A stretch of DNA of 41,987 nucleotides. It comes from Paenibacillaceae bacterium. GTDB taxonomy: Bacteria; Bacillota; Bacilli; Paenibacillales; CANHGK01. The translations under genes were made by a program, and so were the position numbers. The stretch spans positions 1-41,987 of the forward strand of contig CANHGK010000020.1 of assembly GCA_947460235.1 (NCBI GenBank), read 5' to 3'. The notes beneath the pieces were generated by a model. The model was not told the DNA's origin, made no database searches, and saw nothing but the letters and a program-made list of their open reading frames with translations. Of the stretch, positions 7,177 through 20,778 are shown one piece after another. How positions within the stretch are numbered: the first letter of the stretch is position 1; every line of letters starts with the position of its first letter.

Positions 7177-8011
7177 ACAAATCCTGAGCAAGCATTTTTC
7201 AAAATATGCAACGACATATGATGAAGTGGCCACCGTTCAACATCGATTGCAAGCGGCGCTATGGGATCGTTGGATTGGCGAAATGATCGACGAGGAAAGC
7301 ACCAGAAAAATAAAAGATGTGTTAGATCTTGGTTGTGGACCGGGTACGCATGCTGCAAAAATTCTCGGCGCATTGCCGTCATCATTATATGTTGGAATCG
7401 ATATCTCAGAAAACATGTTGTTACACGCAAAAGAGCGGATTGGTGAGGAATTCAGTCGTCGTGTGCGATGGGAGCAAGTTGACGCAGAGCAATGGAATTG
7501 GCCCGTCGAACGTTTCGATGTGATTCATTCGAATGCGGTGATGCAATGGTTTAATGATCCTGACGCGGCGATTATTTCTATTGTTGATGCAATTCAATTA
7601 AACGGTTGGTTTATTGGTACGGTGTTTACGCAAGGGACATTTAAGGAATTAAAACAAGCGATTTCGGATGTGAATTCATTACAACAGATCACGTTGAGCA
7701 GTGGTCCGATATTACGAAGTGTTGCAGCTTGGAATGAAAGTTTTGACGTGTTAAGGGGAATGGGGCATGTTGTTCAAACCGAAATCTTTTGTGAACAGCA
7801 AATGTATGCAGATTTACGAGGGATGTTAAAACAGATTCAGCAAATGGGTGCAACCGACGCTTCCGAAGAGGTTGATGCATTAACGGGATGGACCCCTAAG
7901 CGAATGCGGCAAGTCGAGGACGTGTATCGACGTGAACACGGTACAAATGATGGGATTCGTGCAACGTATGAAGCATTATGTTTTTGGATTCAAAAACGGA
8001 TTGAAACATAA
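7163..8011 (+). CDS. bioC: Malonyl-ACP O-methyltransferase BioC
   Basis: SAM-dependent methyltransferase that methylates malonyl-ACP so fatty acid synthesis can build the pimeloyl chain. The 282-residue protein begins KHFSKYATTYDEVATVQ, as BioC proteins do, and carries SAM motif I VLDLGCGPGT (53-62), the acidic GIDISENML loop and the HSNAVMQWFNDPD segment. ATG 7163 follows TAGGAGGT by four to five bases and overlaps bioH. It closes the operon and is followed by a strong hairpin terminator. Confidence 0.94.
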   Translation: MRNDKQILSKHFSKYATTYDEVATVQHRLQAALWDRWIGEMIDEESTRKIKDVLDLGCGPGTHAAKILGALPSSLYVGIDISENMLLHAKERIGEEFSRRVRWEQVDAEQWNWPVERFDVIHSNAVMQWFNDPDAAIISIVDAIQLNGWFIGTVFTQGTFKELKQAISDVNSLQQITLSSGPILRSVAAWNESFDVLRGMGHVVQTEIFCEQQMYADLRGMLKQIQQMGATDASEEVDALTGWTPKRMRQVEDVYRREHGTNDGIRATYEALCFWIQKRIET

Positions 8012-8057
8012 AAACGCTGGTGATGTACCAATGGGAATTGGCGCATACCAGCGTTTT
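8011..8057. terminator. Bidirectional terminator between bioC and the subtilase
   Basis: Perfect 11-bp stem AAAACGCTGGT (8011-8021) and ACCAGCGTTTT (8047-8057). It begins at the bioC stop and ends eight bases before the stop of the convergent subtilase; the A/T flanks give a T run on both strands. Confidence 0.85.
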
Positions 8058-8064
8058 GTATTGT

Positions 8065-9585
8065 TTATTTTAATTTGAAAGTTTTGGTTGCCGTGCCGGA
8101 TGTGTAACCTGGTTTCTTAAATGTAATGGTTAACGCATAATCGCCCACTGGAGTATGTCTGCTTGTGAAGAAATTAAAATTCGCAGTTCCGGTTGCATCA
8201 ACAGGAGTTGTAGCGGTTAATTTAGCATAGCCTTTGATTTCAAGTGTTAATGTTGCAATTGCACCTGGAAGTGCCGCTTTATTCAGCTTCGCTTTGGTGG
8301 TAATACCAACCGTTTCGCCGCGATAATAAATATCATATTTCGTTGCGATAGAAGCAGTAATGCCATTTGTTATCGGTAATGGCGTTGTTGTTGTGACTGG
8401 CGCGATCGGTGTTGCAGTCGGTTCTGGTGTTGAAGTTGGAATCGGCGTAGCAGATTGTGGTGCGGTTGGCGCCTGAATTAATCCGAATCCATATTGCGTA
8501 TCACGTCCAGCGGATCCTAGATCTTTCGAGGTTTGTTGAATTTTCAATCTAAGTTGTTCTGCTGATAATGTTGGATACGCTTGTTTCCATAACGCTGCAA
8601 TTCCTGAAGCATATGGTGTCGCCATCGAGGTGCCACTCATTGAAGCATACTGATTATTAATATACGTGCTTAGAATGACCACACCTGGCGCTGCTAGTTC
8701 TACTTTTGAACCAGTCGATGAAAAACTTGCGCGTCTCAACGAAGAATCAACGGCGGCTACAGCAATTGCAGATGGATATTTTGCAGGATATTCTACCGTA
8801 TCACCTGTACCCAAACTGTTTCCGGAGTTCCCTGCTGCCGTCATAACTAAGATTCCTGCTGAATATGCGCGGTCAATGGCTTGTTGCATACTTAACGTTC
8901 CAGAAGGAGCACCTAAACTCATGTTAATGACATTCATTCCGTTCGAAATTGCCCAGTCAATTCCTGCGACAACATCGGATAAATATCCAGAACCATCATT
9001 GCCAAGAACTTTGACGGCATACAAGCTTGCATCCGGAGCGACACCAACTACACCGAGATTATTGTTCTTCGCACCGATGATTCCAGCGACATGTGTTCCG
9101 TGACCTTGGTCATCATTATAGTTAGTCGTATAACTAACGAAGGAAGTTCCCCCGCTCACCACTAAATCTTCATGCGTTGCGATACCTGTATCAATGACCG
9201 CAACTTTCACACCTTTGCCAGTATACGCATTACTCCAAGCAGTCGGTGCTTGCACTGCGGCAAGTCCCCAATCTTGGGTTTGTGTGTTTACTTTCATTTT
9301 GAAATCATCTTCGAGACAAGTCACATTTGAATTCGATTTTAATTTGTCAATTGCAGATTGAGTGAGTGTCAACGTTTCCAGCGGTAAATTCTTATGTTTT
9401 CGTTTTATTGCTCCGCCATATGAAAAAACGGTAGAGTCATCCAATGGACCTTTCAAACATACGACAATCGTTCTTGACGTGTTACTTGTTGTTGCTGCGG
9501 ATTGAGCGGTTACACCAGTCACTGGAAATAACAAAGAGAGCGTAAGTATGGAGGCAATTCCTAGTTTATAAAGTCTGTTCATCAT
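8065..9585 (-). CDS. Secreted subtilisin-like serine protease with C-terminal domain
   Basis: A 506-residue S8 peptidase. Residues 1-27 form a signal peptide (LGIASILTLSLLFPVTGVTAQ). Residues about 38-98 look like an I9 inhibitor propeptide. The catalytic domain (about 105-365) has Asp132 in VIDTG, His162 in GHGTHVAG, oxyanion Asn252 in AAGNSG and Ser319 in GTSMATP, so it should be active. A Thr/Pro-rich linker (about 378-405, TPEPTATPIAP) leads to a roughly 95-residue C-terminal beta domain of bacterial Ig-like appearance. The start is ATG 9585, after GAGAGGATGAT; the next codon is also ATG. It is probably exported to the surface or medium. The Thr-Pro linker recalls those of the two other secreted proteins in the window. 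Confidence 0.93.
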   Translation of the reverse strand: MMNRLYKLGIASILTLSLLFPVTGVTAQSAATTSNTSRTIVVCLKGPLDDSTVFSYGGAIKRKHKNLPLETLTLTQSAIDKLKSNSNVTCLEDDFKMKVNTQTQDWGLAAVQAPTAWSNAYTGKGVKVAVIDTGIATHEDLVVSGGTSFVSYTTNYNDDQGHGTHVAGIIGAKNNNLGVVGVAPDASLYAVKVLGNDGSGYLSDVVAGIDWAISNGMNVINMSLGAPSGTLSMQQAIDRAYSAGILVMTAAGNSGNSLGTGDTVEYPAKYPSAIAVAAVDSSLRRASFSSTGSKVELAAPGVVILSTYINNQYASMSGTSMATPYASGIAALWKQAYPTLSAEQLRLKIQQTSKDLGSAGRDTQYGFGLIQAPTAPQSATPIPTSTPEPTATPIAPVTTTTPLPITNGITASIATKYDIYYRGETVGITTKAKLNKAALPGAIATLTLEIKGYAKLTATTPVDATGTANFNFFTSRHTPVGDYALTITFKKPGYTSGTATKTFKLK

Positions 9586-9680
9586 AGATCATCCTCTCGC
9601 TTATTGCGTGGTAAATTAAGTATATCATTCGTGGGACAAATTGTGATTACAGAGGGTCTAACTTGAAAAATTAATAAGAA

Positions 9681-11012
9681 TTAATTTACGTTTTTCATGA
9701 CTTTTTCTGCAGCTGTTAAAGTGTCCAGTATGTCTTGATCTGTGTGAGCTAGGGTGAGAAACCATGCCTCATATTTGCTCGGTGCCAAAAGAATACCCTC
9801 TTCAAGCATTCCTCTGAAAAACTTTGCAAACATCTCACCGTCAGCTGCTTGAGCCTCATCATAATTGGATATATGCGAAACCCCGAAATGGGTGGAGAAC
9901 GCAGCGCCGATCTGATTAATTAGTAGTGGAATCGAGTACTTCGTTGCTAGTTCACGTAATCCCTGCACGAGTTTATCAGAGAGTCCCTTCATTTTTTCAT
10001 AGGTTCCGCTTTCTGACAGAATATCTAAACAAGCTATTCCCGTTCGGATTGATGCAGGATTTCCTGCCATCGTTCCAGCTTGATAAACTGGACCTAAAGG
10101 TGCAACTTTTTCCATAATTTCTTGTTTTCCACCGTAGGCCCCGATTGGTAATCCGCCTCCGATAATTTTACCGAGCGCTGTCAGATCCGGACGAATTGCA
10201 TCGTGATCAGGGAAAAATGGAGCATTTTGTGCTCCGCCAAAATGGAACCGAAATGCAGTGATCACTTCATCGAAAATCACAAGCGCACCATGCTTACGGG
10301 CGATTGCACAAACTTGTTCAAGATAACCTTCGTGCGGCATTACCATACCAAAATTGCCAACAATCGGTTCGAGCAACAGCGCCGCGACTTGATCGCCCCA
10401 TACACGAAACGCCTCTTCCATTGCTTGCACATTGTTGAAGGGGACTGTAATGACATCTTGAGCCAATCCAGTTGGAATACCTGCGCTATCCGGAATCCCG
10501 AGTGTTGCTGGGCCTGAACCTGCAGCAACTAACACCAAATCGGCATGACCGTGATAACAACCTGCACATTTTATGATTTTGTTTCTTCCCGTGTATCCGC
10601 GCGCAACGCGAATGGTCGTCATCACAGCTTCTGTACCGGAATTGGTAAAACGTATGCGCTCCATGGACGGAATAGCCCCGCGAATTTGACGAGCAAAATC
10701 AATCTCCCAAAATGTTGGGACACCATACAATGTACCGTGCGTCGCTGCAGTAGTTATTGCTTCGATAAGTTTAGGATGAGCATGTCCGACAATTAAAGGG
10801 CCGTATGCAGCGAGATAGTCAATGTACTTTTTGTCATCAACATCCCATAAATAGGATCCTTCTGCCCGATTGAAAAACACGGGTGATCCTCCACCAACGG
10901 CCTTAAAAGAACGGGAGGGGCTATTAACCCCTCCAATAATCACTTCGTTTGCTGAATGATATAGACGCTCCGATTCCACACCAGCAATGCCTATGAGTGG
11001 TACATAATTCAT
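9681..11012 (-). CDS. hemL: Glutamate-1-semialdehyde 2,1-aminomutase
   Basis: PLP enzyme moving the amino group of glutamate-1-semialdehyde to give 5-aminolevulinate, the first committed tetrapyrrole precursor. The 443 residues show the family texts [52 protein letters not shown] and [16 protein letters not shown] with the PLP lysine K282. It is a class III aminotransferase, the same superfamily as BioA, but the GVNSPSR and GKIIGGGLP text is HemL. ATG 11012 overlaps the stop of the LCP gene (ATGA) and follows AGGAGGCG, so the two are co-transcribed. The other hem genes are not here, so this may be the separate GsaB-type copy found in Bacilli; that is inference. Confidence 0.94.
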   Translation of the reverse strand: MNYVPLIGIAGVESERLYHSANEVIIGGVNSPSRSFKAVGGGSPVFFNRAEGSYLWDVDDKKYIDYLAAYGPLIVGHAHPKLIEAITTAATHGTLYGVPTFWEIDFARQIRGAIPSMERIRFTNSGTEAVMTTIRVARGYTGRNKIIKCAGCYHGHADLVLVAAGSGPATLGIPDSAGIPTGLAQDVITVPFNNVQAMEEAFRVWGDQVAALLLEPIVGNFGMVMPHEGYLEQVCAIARKHGALVIFDEVITAFRFHFGGAQNAPFFPDHDAIRPDLTALGKIIGGGLPIGAYGGKQEIMEKVAPLGPVYQAGTMAGNPASIRTGIACLDILSESGTYEKMKGLSDKLVQGLRELATKYSIPLLINQIGAAFSTHFGVSHISNYDEAQAADGEMFAKFFRGMLEEGILLAPSKYEAWFLTLAHTDQDILDTLTAAEKVMKNVN

Positions 11013-11953
11013 TTTGAAAACGCCTCCTGAACGAAGCTTTTCAATTGTTCAGGATCGGCATCAAGAACCGCAGCGCCACGTTTTGTCGTTTCTTTTAGGA
11101 GCGTCATCGGCGGGATTTGAATGCCGGTAATGGTATCATCTTTTGCTTGATACGCCAGACTAGTCAGTTGCAACAATTGAGAAAATTCCATATTTGTTTC
11201 TACATAAGGAGAAACGACGGTTAGCATCTGAGGTAATTTCATAATTCCAGTTGTTGTTCGTAATTGATCAGCAAGTGCTTTCAAAAACGTTCGCTGACGT
11301 TCTGTTCGAGCAAAATCAGAACGCGCATCATGCCGGAAGCGCACATATTGCAATGCTTGTTCACCGTTCAAGTTTTGCAAACCCTTCTTGAGATGGATAT
11401 CGAAGCGATTACCGTCCGCGTTGTCCACATAATTCATATCTTTTTCGACTTCGATTGGCACACCGCCAAGCGAATTTACGAGCGCAATAAATCCTTGGAA
11501 ATCAGTATAGACATAATATTGAATTGGAATTCCTAGTAAATTACCTACTGTTTCCATGGCTAGTTTTGGACCGCCAATTGACAATGCAGTGTTCACGCGA
11601 TCATGACCATGACCAGGAATCGCCACCCATGTATCTCGCATGACGGAAAATAAAACGCCTTTTTTGGTTGAGGGGTCTATTGAAGCGACGAGCAACGTAT
11701 CGGAACGAGGGATTTCACCTTTTTTCAGTCCGCGCGCATCTCCGCCCATGACGAGAACATTCACGCGACTATTGCCATCCCATTCCGGTGGTTGAAAATT
11801 GACAGCTTGTTCTTTCATTCCTTGAAAACGATCACTTAGCGAGTCCGAATTAATATTAATTGAGAAGCGGTACACACTATAAGAGAAGTACGCCATATAA
11901 ACCAAAACTGCCGCGAATAAAACGATGATTAGCCATTTGACGGCTTTTGTCAC
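11009..11953 (-). CDS. LytR-CpsA-Psr (LCP) family cell-wall ligase
   Basis: A 314-residue membrane-anchored LCP protein. One N-terminal transmembrane segment (about 5-27) puts the LCP domain outside. Family marks are [53 protein letters not shown] and the late [22 protein letters not shown] block with its conserved arginines. LCP enzymes move teichoic acid or other polymers from undecaprenyl carriers to peptidoglycan or surface proteins. I chose GTG 11953, eight bases after GAGG; a GTG at 11962 overlaps that site. It overlaps hemL by four bases and is divergent from the ABC exporter. Confidence 0.93.
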   Translation of the reverse strand: MTKAVKWLIIVLFAAVLVYMAYFSYSVYRFSININSDSLSDRFQGMKEQAVNFQPPEWDGNSRVNVLVMGGDARGLKKGEIPRSDTLLVASIDPSTKKGVLFSVMRDTWVAIPGHGHDRVNTALSIGGPKLAMETVGNLLGIPIQYYVYTDFQGFIALVNSLGGVPIEVEKDMNYVDNADGNRFDIHLKKGLQNLNGEQALQYVRFRHDARSDFARTERQRTFLKALADQLRTTTGIMKLPQMLTVVSPYVETNMEFSQLLQLTSLAYQAKDDTITGIQIPPMTLLKETTKRGAAVLDADPEQLKSFVQEAFSK

Positions 11954-11977
11954 CGAAAACACCTCTTTTCAGAAAGT

Positions 11978-12006
11978 TAGTAGGGAACTTGCTTGAGTGT
12001 TGCAAC
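11978..12006 (-). promoter_or_regulatory. Candidate promoter of the LCP-hemL transcript
   Basis: Minus strand: TTGCAA, a 17-base spacer and TACTAA, ending about 25 bases before the proposed GTG start. It lies in the 104-base divergent gap in front of the ABC exporter. Confidence 0.4.
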
Positions 12007-12057
12007 TATTTTTGATAGGTTGAGTGAGTATCAGTTCTTTTATTATAAGGGGGCGGC

Positions 12058-13083
12058 ATGGGCATGAGCAAACCTGCAATACGGGTTGAGCAGCTGAAAA
12101 AAGAATTTCGTGTGACCAAACCGCGCGAAGGGTTACGCGGAGCAGTGATCGATTTATTTAATCGCCGTGAGCAGTCGGTAGTTGCGGTTCATGATATTGA
12201 TTTATTGATTCCGCAAGGCGAAATATGTGGCTATATCGGTGAAAATGGTGCAGGCAAATCGACGACGATCAAAATGCTTTGCGGCATTCTTGTTCCGACT
12301 TCTGGGACGATCGAAGTAAACGGTTATGTACCTTTTAAAGATCGCGAAAAATTCGTGCAGGAAATCGGTGTTGTTTTTGGTCAACGCAGTCAATTGTGGT
12401 GGGATCTTGGCGTAATTGAATCGTTTCGATTGTTACGAAAAGTGTATCGTGTCGGTGAAAATGATTTTCAAAAGCGACTCAATGAATTGGTTGATCGATT
12501 GGCGCTTGGTGATTTATTAAATCGTCCGGTGCGCAAATTAAGTCTTGGTCAACGGATGCGTTGCGAGTTGGCAGCTTCATTATTGCATCAACCGAAAATA
12601 TTGTTTTTGGATGAACCGACGATTGGACTCGATATTTTGGTGAAATCATCGATTCGTTCTTTTTTGATGGAAATGAATCGCGAACATGGAACGACAATTA
12701 TGCTCACGACTCACGACTTACAAGACATCGAAGCACTTTGTTCGCGCGTGGTCATGCTCGACGAAGGGAAAATAATTTATGATGGATCGCTTGACCAATT
12801 GAAAGAACAATTCGGCGGCGGACGATCGGTTCAAGTGCAATTCGAACATAATACATTAGTAGAAAATGTGTTCGAATCGACAAGCGGACTTTCGGCAACT
12901 TGGTCAAAACCGGAGGCGCAACTTGATGATGGCAAAACGCTGCGTGTTACGCTTGACGATGTAAACGTACCGATTTCGGAGATTCTCGAACGTGTTGTAA
13001 AATTGGCTGGCATTCGTGATATTGCCATTTTGGAACCTAATACGGAAGATATCGTACGCGAAATTTACCGTAAAGGAGTGTGA
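12058..13083 (+). CDS. ABC transporter ATPase (ABC-2 exporter)
   Basis: A 341-residue ATPase. Walker A is GENGAGKST (61-69), the Q-loop lies in GVVFGQRSQLWWDL, the signature is LSLGQRMR, Walker B ILFLDEPTIGLD and the switch histidine is in LTTHD. The roughly 90 residues after the ATPase core are typical of the COG4586 group, whose ATPases pair with two ABC-2 permeases, exactly as found here. Substrate unknown. ATG 12058 follows AAGGGGGCGG; ATG 12064 is an alternative. The stop overlaps the reading frame of the next gene, so the three genes form one operon. Confidence 0.92.
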   Translation: MGMSKPAIRVEQLKKEFRVTKPREGLRGAVIDLFNRREQSVVAVHDIDLLIPQGEICGYIGENGAGKSTTIKMLCGILVPTSGTIEVNGYVPFKDREKFVQEIGVVFGQRSQLWWDLGVIESFRLLRKVYRVGENDFQKRLNELVDRLALGDLLNRPVRKLSLGQRMRCELAASLLHQPKILFLDEPTIGLDILVKSSIRSFLMEMNREHGTTIMLTTHDLQDIEALCSRVVMLDEGKIIYDGSLDQLKEQFGGGRSVQVQFEHNTLVENVFESTSGLSATWSKPEAQLDDGKTLRVTLDDVNVPISEILERVVKLAGIRDIAILEPNTEDIVREIYRKGV

Positions 13084-13088
13084 GCGAC

Positions 13089-13883
13089 ATGTGGGGTGCT
13101 TATGGTGAATTGATCCGCTTACGTTTCCTGATTATGTTAACCTATCGGGTAAATTACTATTCAGGAATTGTTATTTATGCGATCAATATTGGTGCAAACT
13201 ATTTCCTATGGAAAGCGATCTATGGATCGAATACACAACTTGCGGACATGACGATCGCGCAAATGACGACCTATCTTGCAATTGCATGGATGGCTCGGTC
13301 GTTTTACTTTAATAATCTGGATCGTGAAATGTCCACCGAAATTCGTGATGGTAGTCTTGCAATACAAATGGTGCGGCCATACAACTATTTGATGGTTAAA
13401 ATGATGCAAGGATTCGGCGAAGGATTGTCGAGGTTCGTCTTGTTTTCGGTGCCAGGAATGATTGTTGCGTCCTTATTATTTCCGGTTCAACTCACGAAAG
13501 ATCCGCTCCATTGGGTGTTTTTTTTGGGAATGGTCTTTCTCAGTTTTTTATTAAATTCCATGATCAATTTAATCGCGGGATTAATGACATTTTATTTGGA
13601 ACAGATTGAAGGACTTCTTCGTTTGAAGCGAGTAATTGTCGATTTGTTTAGCGGGTTACTTGTACCATTAAGTTTTTTTCCAGGCGCAGCAAAGTCAGTG
13701 TTGGAGTGGTTACCGTTTCAAGCAATTACGTATTTGCCAGCATCTTATTTGGCAGGAAAAACAATTAATGTTTCTGCAGGTCATGTTTTTTTGGTCCAAT
13801 TGTTGTGGGTGACTGGATTGATGGTGCCGCTCGTATGGATTTGGCATTCGGCGAGACAGCGATTATTTGTGCAGGGGGGTTGA
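13089..13883 (+). CDS. ABC-2 type permease, first subunit
   Basis: A 264-residue polytopic protein with about six hydrophobic segments, resembling the COG4587 permeases found with COG4586 ATPases. Visible text includes the N-terminal YRVNYYSGIVIYAINIGANY, TTYLAIAWMARSFYF and REMSTEIRDGSLAIQMVRPYNYL, which resembles the conserved cytoplasmic segment of ABC-2 subunits. ATG 13089 has GGAG about ten bases upstream; a GTG at 13080 is only two bases from that site and overlaps the ATPase stop. It is followed six bases later by the second permease. Confidence 0.87.
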   Translation: MWGAYGELIRLRFLIMLTYRVNYYSGIVIYAINIGANYFLWKAIYGSNTQLADMTIAQMTTYLAIAWMARSFYFNNLDREMSTEIRDGSLAIQMVRPYNYLMVKMMQGFGEGLSRFVLFSVPGMIVASLLFPVQLTKDPLHWVFFLGMVFLSFLLNSMINLIAGLMTFYLEQIEGLLRLKRVIVDLFSGLLVPLSFFPGAAKSVLEWLPFQAITYLPASYLAGKTINVSAGHVFLVQLLWVTGLMVPLVWIWHSARQRLFVQGG

Positions 13884-13889
13884 GCGTAG

Positions 13890-14666
13890 ATGCGATTTGA
13901 TTTGTTCTTTGAATATTTTCGAATCTATATTCAGACGCGAATGATGTACCGCATCGACTTCTGGGTGGAAATTGTGACAGATATGATGTTCCAAATGGTC
14001 AATCTTGCCGTGATTGTTGTTGCATATAAACTTACGCCGACGATTCTTGGTTGGTCGCAAGCAGAATTGTTTTTTGTATACGGGTTTTTCATGGTTCCCT
14101 ATTCGTTTTTCACGACGTTTTTTAATTTGTGGAATTTTGCAGATCGCTACATTGTCAAAGGCGAGTTTGACCGCGTATTGACAAGACCGATGAATTCGAT
14201 TGTCCAATTAAGTTTTGAAAATCTCGATCCAAGTTCTCTCGCGGGCGCGGTCACAGGCGTTGTGATAATGTACTTTTCGGCCCAAACGATCGGAATACAA
14301 TGGCAATTACTTGATCTTGTTGCGTTTTTCGTTTCTGTCGTTGGCGGGATTTTGATTTATGCGGGAATTTATTTGTTTATGATTTCGCTTTCCTTTTTTA
14401 CTGATGCACAAACGGGAATTATGCCGCTAATTTGGAATATTCAAAACTACGGAAAGTTTCCGATGGATATTTATAACAAGATGATCCGAGTGTTACTCAC
14501 ATGGGTTGTGCCGTTCGCATTTGTTGGGGTATATCCCGCAGCATTTTTCCTGCGGAGGGATGGTTTGAGTTTGTGGTTGACACCTGTGATCGGGTTGATT
14601 ATATTAAGTATCGCATTAGTTATCTGGCGATTTGGTGAACGTTCATATCGCGGTGCGGGATCATAA
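13890..14666 (+). CDS. ABC-2 type permease, second subunit
   Basis: A 258-residue polytopic protein with about six membrane segments, like the COG3694 partners of this transporter type. It opens with an amphipathic EYFRIYIQTRMMYRIDFWVE helix, has the cytoplasmic ADRYIVKGEFDRVLTRPMNSI segment parallel to that in the first permease, and ends with a hydrophobic helix. Together with the ATPase and first permease it should form a heterodimeric exporter. Nothing nearby names the cargo. A terminator follows at once. Confidence 0.87.
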   Translation: MRFDLFFEYFRIYIQTRMMYRIDFWVEIVTDMMFQMVNLAVIVVAYKLTPTILGWSQAELFFVYGFFMVPYSFFTTFFNLWNFADRYIVKGEFDRVLTRPMNSIVQLSFENLDPSSLAGAVTGVVIMYFSAQTIGIQWQLLDLVAFFVSVVGGILIYAGIYLFMISLSFFTDAQTGIMPLIWNIQNYGKFPMDIYNKMIRVLLTWVVPFAFVGVYPAAFFLRRDGLSLWLTPVIGLIILSIALVIWRFGERSYRGAGS

Positions 14667-14673
14667 TCACTTT

Positions 14674-14697
14674 AAGGGGGCTTAGGCCTCCTTTTTT
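14674..14697 (+). terminator. Terminator of the ABC exporter operon
   Basis: Stem AAGGGGGC/GCCTCCTT (one wobble pair) with loop TTAG, followed by TTTTTT, starting eight bases after the stop codon. Confidence 0.85.
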
Positions 14698-14761
14698 ATT
14701 CAAGGATATGTCCAACTTATGAATATTCTATCAATCGTTTGCACAAAATTTTCTGACATGA

Positions 14762-14790
14762 TTGACGAGAAGCGCCTGTATACGTAAAAT
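14762..14790 (+). promoter_or_regulatory. Promoter of the phosphatase/surface-protein operon
   Basis: TTGACG (14762-14767), 17-base spacer, TAAAAT (14785-14790), 45 bases before the start of the next gene and after the ABC terminator. Five of six bases match in each box. Confidence 0.7.
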
Positions 14791-14835
14791 TTAAACTAGA
14801 ACAAGTGGATAAAATAAAAAGGATTGGATGATGAA

Positions 14836-15708
14836 ATGAACGTCACAGAACTTTTTCAGACCTCCGCTTGGTTAGATATTGAACCAGAACGTTTATTTGA
14901 AAGTAGTTTAATTATTTCTGGAATCTTCGCATTGTTTTATGTACTACGTTTATCACCAATTGCCCCTTGGAAATCACCCGTTTTCTCAAGCTCCTTCCGC
15001 AAAAGTTGGTTGGCAGCTACATTTCTCTCACTTTTCATTTCGCTTATTACTGGGTTGTACGCAGGTACTTCATTAGTATCTCTTTCAGATCAACAATTTC
15101 AAGTGCAACAGATTCGAGAAGTTTGTTTTTTGGATGACCCACATACATTCGGTGCATTAACAGAGCAAGGTAGAATTACCTTTGAAAGTGGTCAATGGAA
15201 ATTGACTGGAGAAGATGTTTGTTCATCAAAGCTAGATGGTACTAAAGACGTTTCATATGCCTCAATTACAGGTGCGATCCTAAATAAATTCGATCATCCA
15301 AAGAATCAAGATCAATTGGTTGTTACTTCTGACAATGGATTTTGGTACACATCAAATCACGGAAAAACGTTTACCATATTTGCACAGGAATTTTTGAAGC
15401 AACATCTAGCGAAACCCTTATTTGCAAAGTTTTCACCAGATGGTTTCATATGGATTGCGATATCAACATCAGATGGACATCCAATGTTAGTTCGTTGGAA
15501 TGTTGCAACTAATAAAGGGTTCCCATTATATTTACCACCTAATATCATTGATCCACTAAAAGATGTTGCGTTTTTAGCAGATGAAGGCAATACGGTGATC
15601 ATCGCTACAACAGCAAATGATTTATATATTACGAACGACCATGCCGACGATTGGTATAAATTGATTTCTAAAGGTAAAACAATAAATGATCCGGACATCC
15701 AATTTTGA
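14836..15708 (+). CDS. Membrane-anchored protein of unknown function with sialidase/BNR-like repeats
   Basis: I do not recognise the family. The 290-residue product has two hydrophobic segments (about 22-38 and 58-80), which would place the remaining 210 residues outside the membrane. That part has at least two Asp-box-like repeats: FWYTSNHGKTF and LYITNDHADDWYKL, spaced about 100 residues apart, and a GFIWIAISTSDGHPMLVRW segment, suggesting a partial beta-propeller or BNR fold. Two cysteines (in REVCFLDD and EDVCSSK) may form a disulfide. ATG 14836 is chosen over TTG 14824 because GGATGAT fits it better. It is nine bases upstream of a PHP tyrosine phosphatase and probably co-transcribed with it and with the large secreted repeat protein. 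It could sense or chaperone surface polymer; that is a guess. Confidence 0.65.
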   Translation: MNVTELFQTSAWLDIEPERLFESSLIISGIFALFYVLRLSPIAPWKSPVFSSSFRKSWLAATFLSLFISLITGLYAGTSLVSLSDQQFQVQQIREVCFLDDPHTFGALTEQGRITFESGQWKLTGEDVCSSKLDGTKDVSYASITGAILNKFDHPKNQDQLVVTSDNGFWYTSNHGKTFTIFAQEFLKQHLAKPLFAKFSPDGFIWIAISTSDGHPMLVRWNVATNKGFPLYLPPNIIDPLKDVAFLADEGNTVIIATTANDLYITNDHADDWYKLISKGKTINDPDIQF

Positions 15709-15717
15709 GGTGAACTT

Positions 15718-16479
15718 ATGATTGACATGCATTGCCACTTATTGCCTGGGATTGACGACGGTGCAAAAGACCTAGATATGAGTTTAGAATTAGCTAAACA
15801 AGCGGTTGAAGAAGGCATTCATACAGTAATCGTAACACCTCATCATAATAATGATCGATTTTGGACGCCTTCTGAAATTGTGATTCCTGCGGTGGAGCAA
15901 TTGCAAATGCGTTTCATTGAGGCGGGAATTACTCTTCAAATTTTACCGGGTCAAGAAATTCATGTGAATGATGCATTTTTCGAAGCGCTTGATCAAGGGA
16001 CATTTCAAACGCTAGGGGATTCAAATTATTTATTGCTTGAATTTCCATCGATATCATATCCGCATAACATCGATGAAATTTTTCATGAACTGAAGATAAA
16101 AGGGTATCGAGTGATCATTGCGCACCCTGAACGAAATCGAGCGTTGTGGGGTCAAACGAACTTGTTGCAAGATTGGGTTGATCAAGGAGTTTCATTGCAA
16201 GTTACTTCACATAGTGTTTCCGGTCTGTTTGGTAAGAAGCCGCAACAAGAAGCGCTGGATTGGATCGAAAAAGGGTTTGTTCATCTTGTCGCAAGTGATG
16301 CACATCATCCGAAATCAAGATCGTTAAGAATGAAAGATGCATTTCAAGTGATTGAACAAAAGTATGGTAAGAAGGTTGTTGATTGTCTCATCAAAAACGG
16401 TGAGAGTCTTTTATTGAATGAGTCATTTGTTGAATTAACAGCTGATTTTTTTAAGAAAAAACGTTTCCTATTCTGGTAG
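15718..16479 (+). CDS. PHP-type protein-tyrosine phosphatase, YwqE/CpsB-like
   Basis: A 253-residue metal-dependent phosphatase of the PHP superfamily. All motif blocks are seen: MHCHLLPGIDDG at the N terminus, VTPHHNN, LPGQEIHVND, IIAHPERN and LVASDAHHP near the C terminus, which hold the trinuclear metal site. In B. subtilis YwqE and streptococcal CpsB this enzyme removes phosphate from the tyrosine kinase that controls capsule or exopolysaccharide synthesis. Here no BY-kinase or glycosyltransferase is adjacent; instead it sits between an unknown membrane protein and a secreted SLH-like protein. AGGTGA precedes ATG 15718. The stop is nine bases from the next start, so the genes are one operon. 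Confidence 0.9.
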   Translation: MIDMHCHLLPGIDDGAKDLDMSLELAKQAVEEGIHTVIVTPHHNNDRFWTPSEIVIPAVEQLQMRFIEAGITLQILPGQEIHVNDAFFEALDQGTFQTLGDSNYLLLEFPSISYPHNIDEIFHELKIKGYRVIIAHPERNRALWGQTNLLQDWVDQGVSLQVTSHSVSGLFGKKPQQEALDWIEKGFVHLVASDAHHPKSRSLRMKDAFQVIEQKYGKKVVDCLIKNGESLLLNESFVELTADFFKKKRFLFW

Positions 16480-16488
16480 GAGTTGAAC

Positions 16489-20628
<4,140 letters not shown>

Positions 20629-20642
20629 TTGTACGGTTAATT

Positions 20643-20705
20643 GGGAGTCCATGATCAATGTCGAAAAAACGGCATTTAGTGGATTCCCCTTGTTTGTTTT
20701 TTTTG
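20643..20705 (+). terminator. Terminator of the surface-protein operon
   Basis: Long stem GGGAGTCCA/TGGATTCCC with an inner AATGTCG/CGGCATT stem around an A6 loop (20643-20689), followed by a T-rich tract. It begins 14 bases after the stop codon. Confidence 0.8.
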
Positions 20706-20713
20706 CTTTTACT

Positions 20714-20742
20714 TTCTTGTTTGAATACGAACGTGTTACAAT
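20714..20742 (+). promoter_or_regulatory. Weak candidate promoter of zwf
   Basis: TACAAT (20737-20742) is a good -10 box; the -35 position holds only TTCTTG with a 17-base spacer. It lies after the preceding terminator and 36 bases before the zwf start, where a promoter is needed. Confidence 0.35.
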
Positions 20743-20778
20743 GTGATTTAGTGAATTTAAAAGAAGGACGGTGTCAAC

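Noticed and set aside
9681-11012. The class III aminotransferase as the missing BioA
   Set aside because: Its motifs ([17 protein letters not shown]) are those of HemL, and it is coupled to an LCP gene on the other strand, away from the bio operon.
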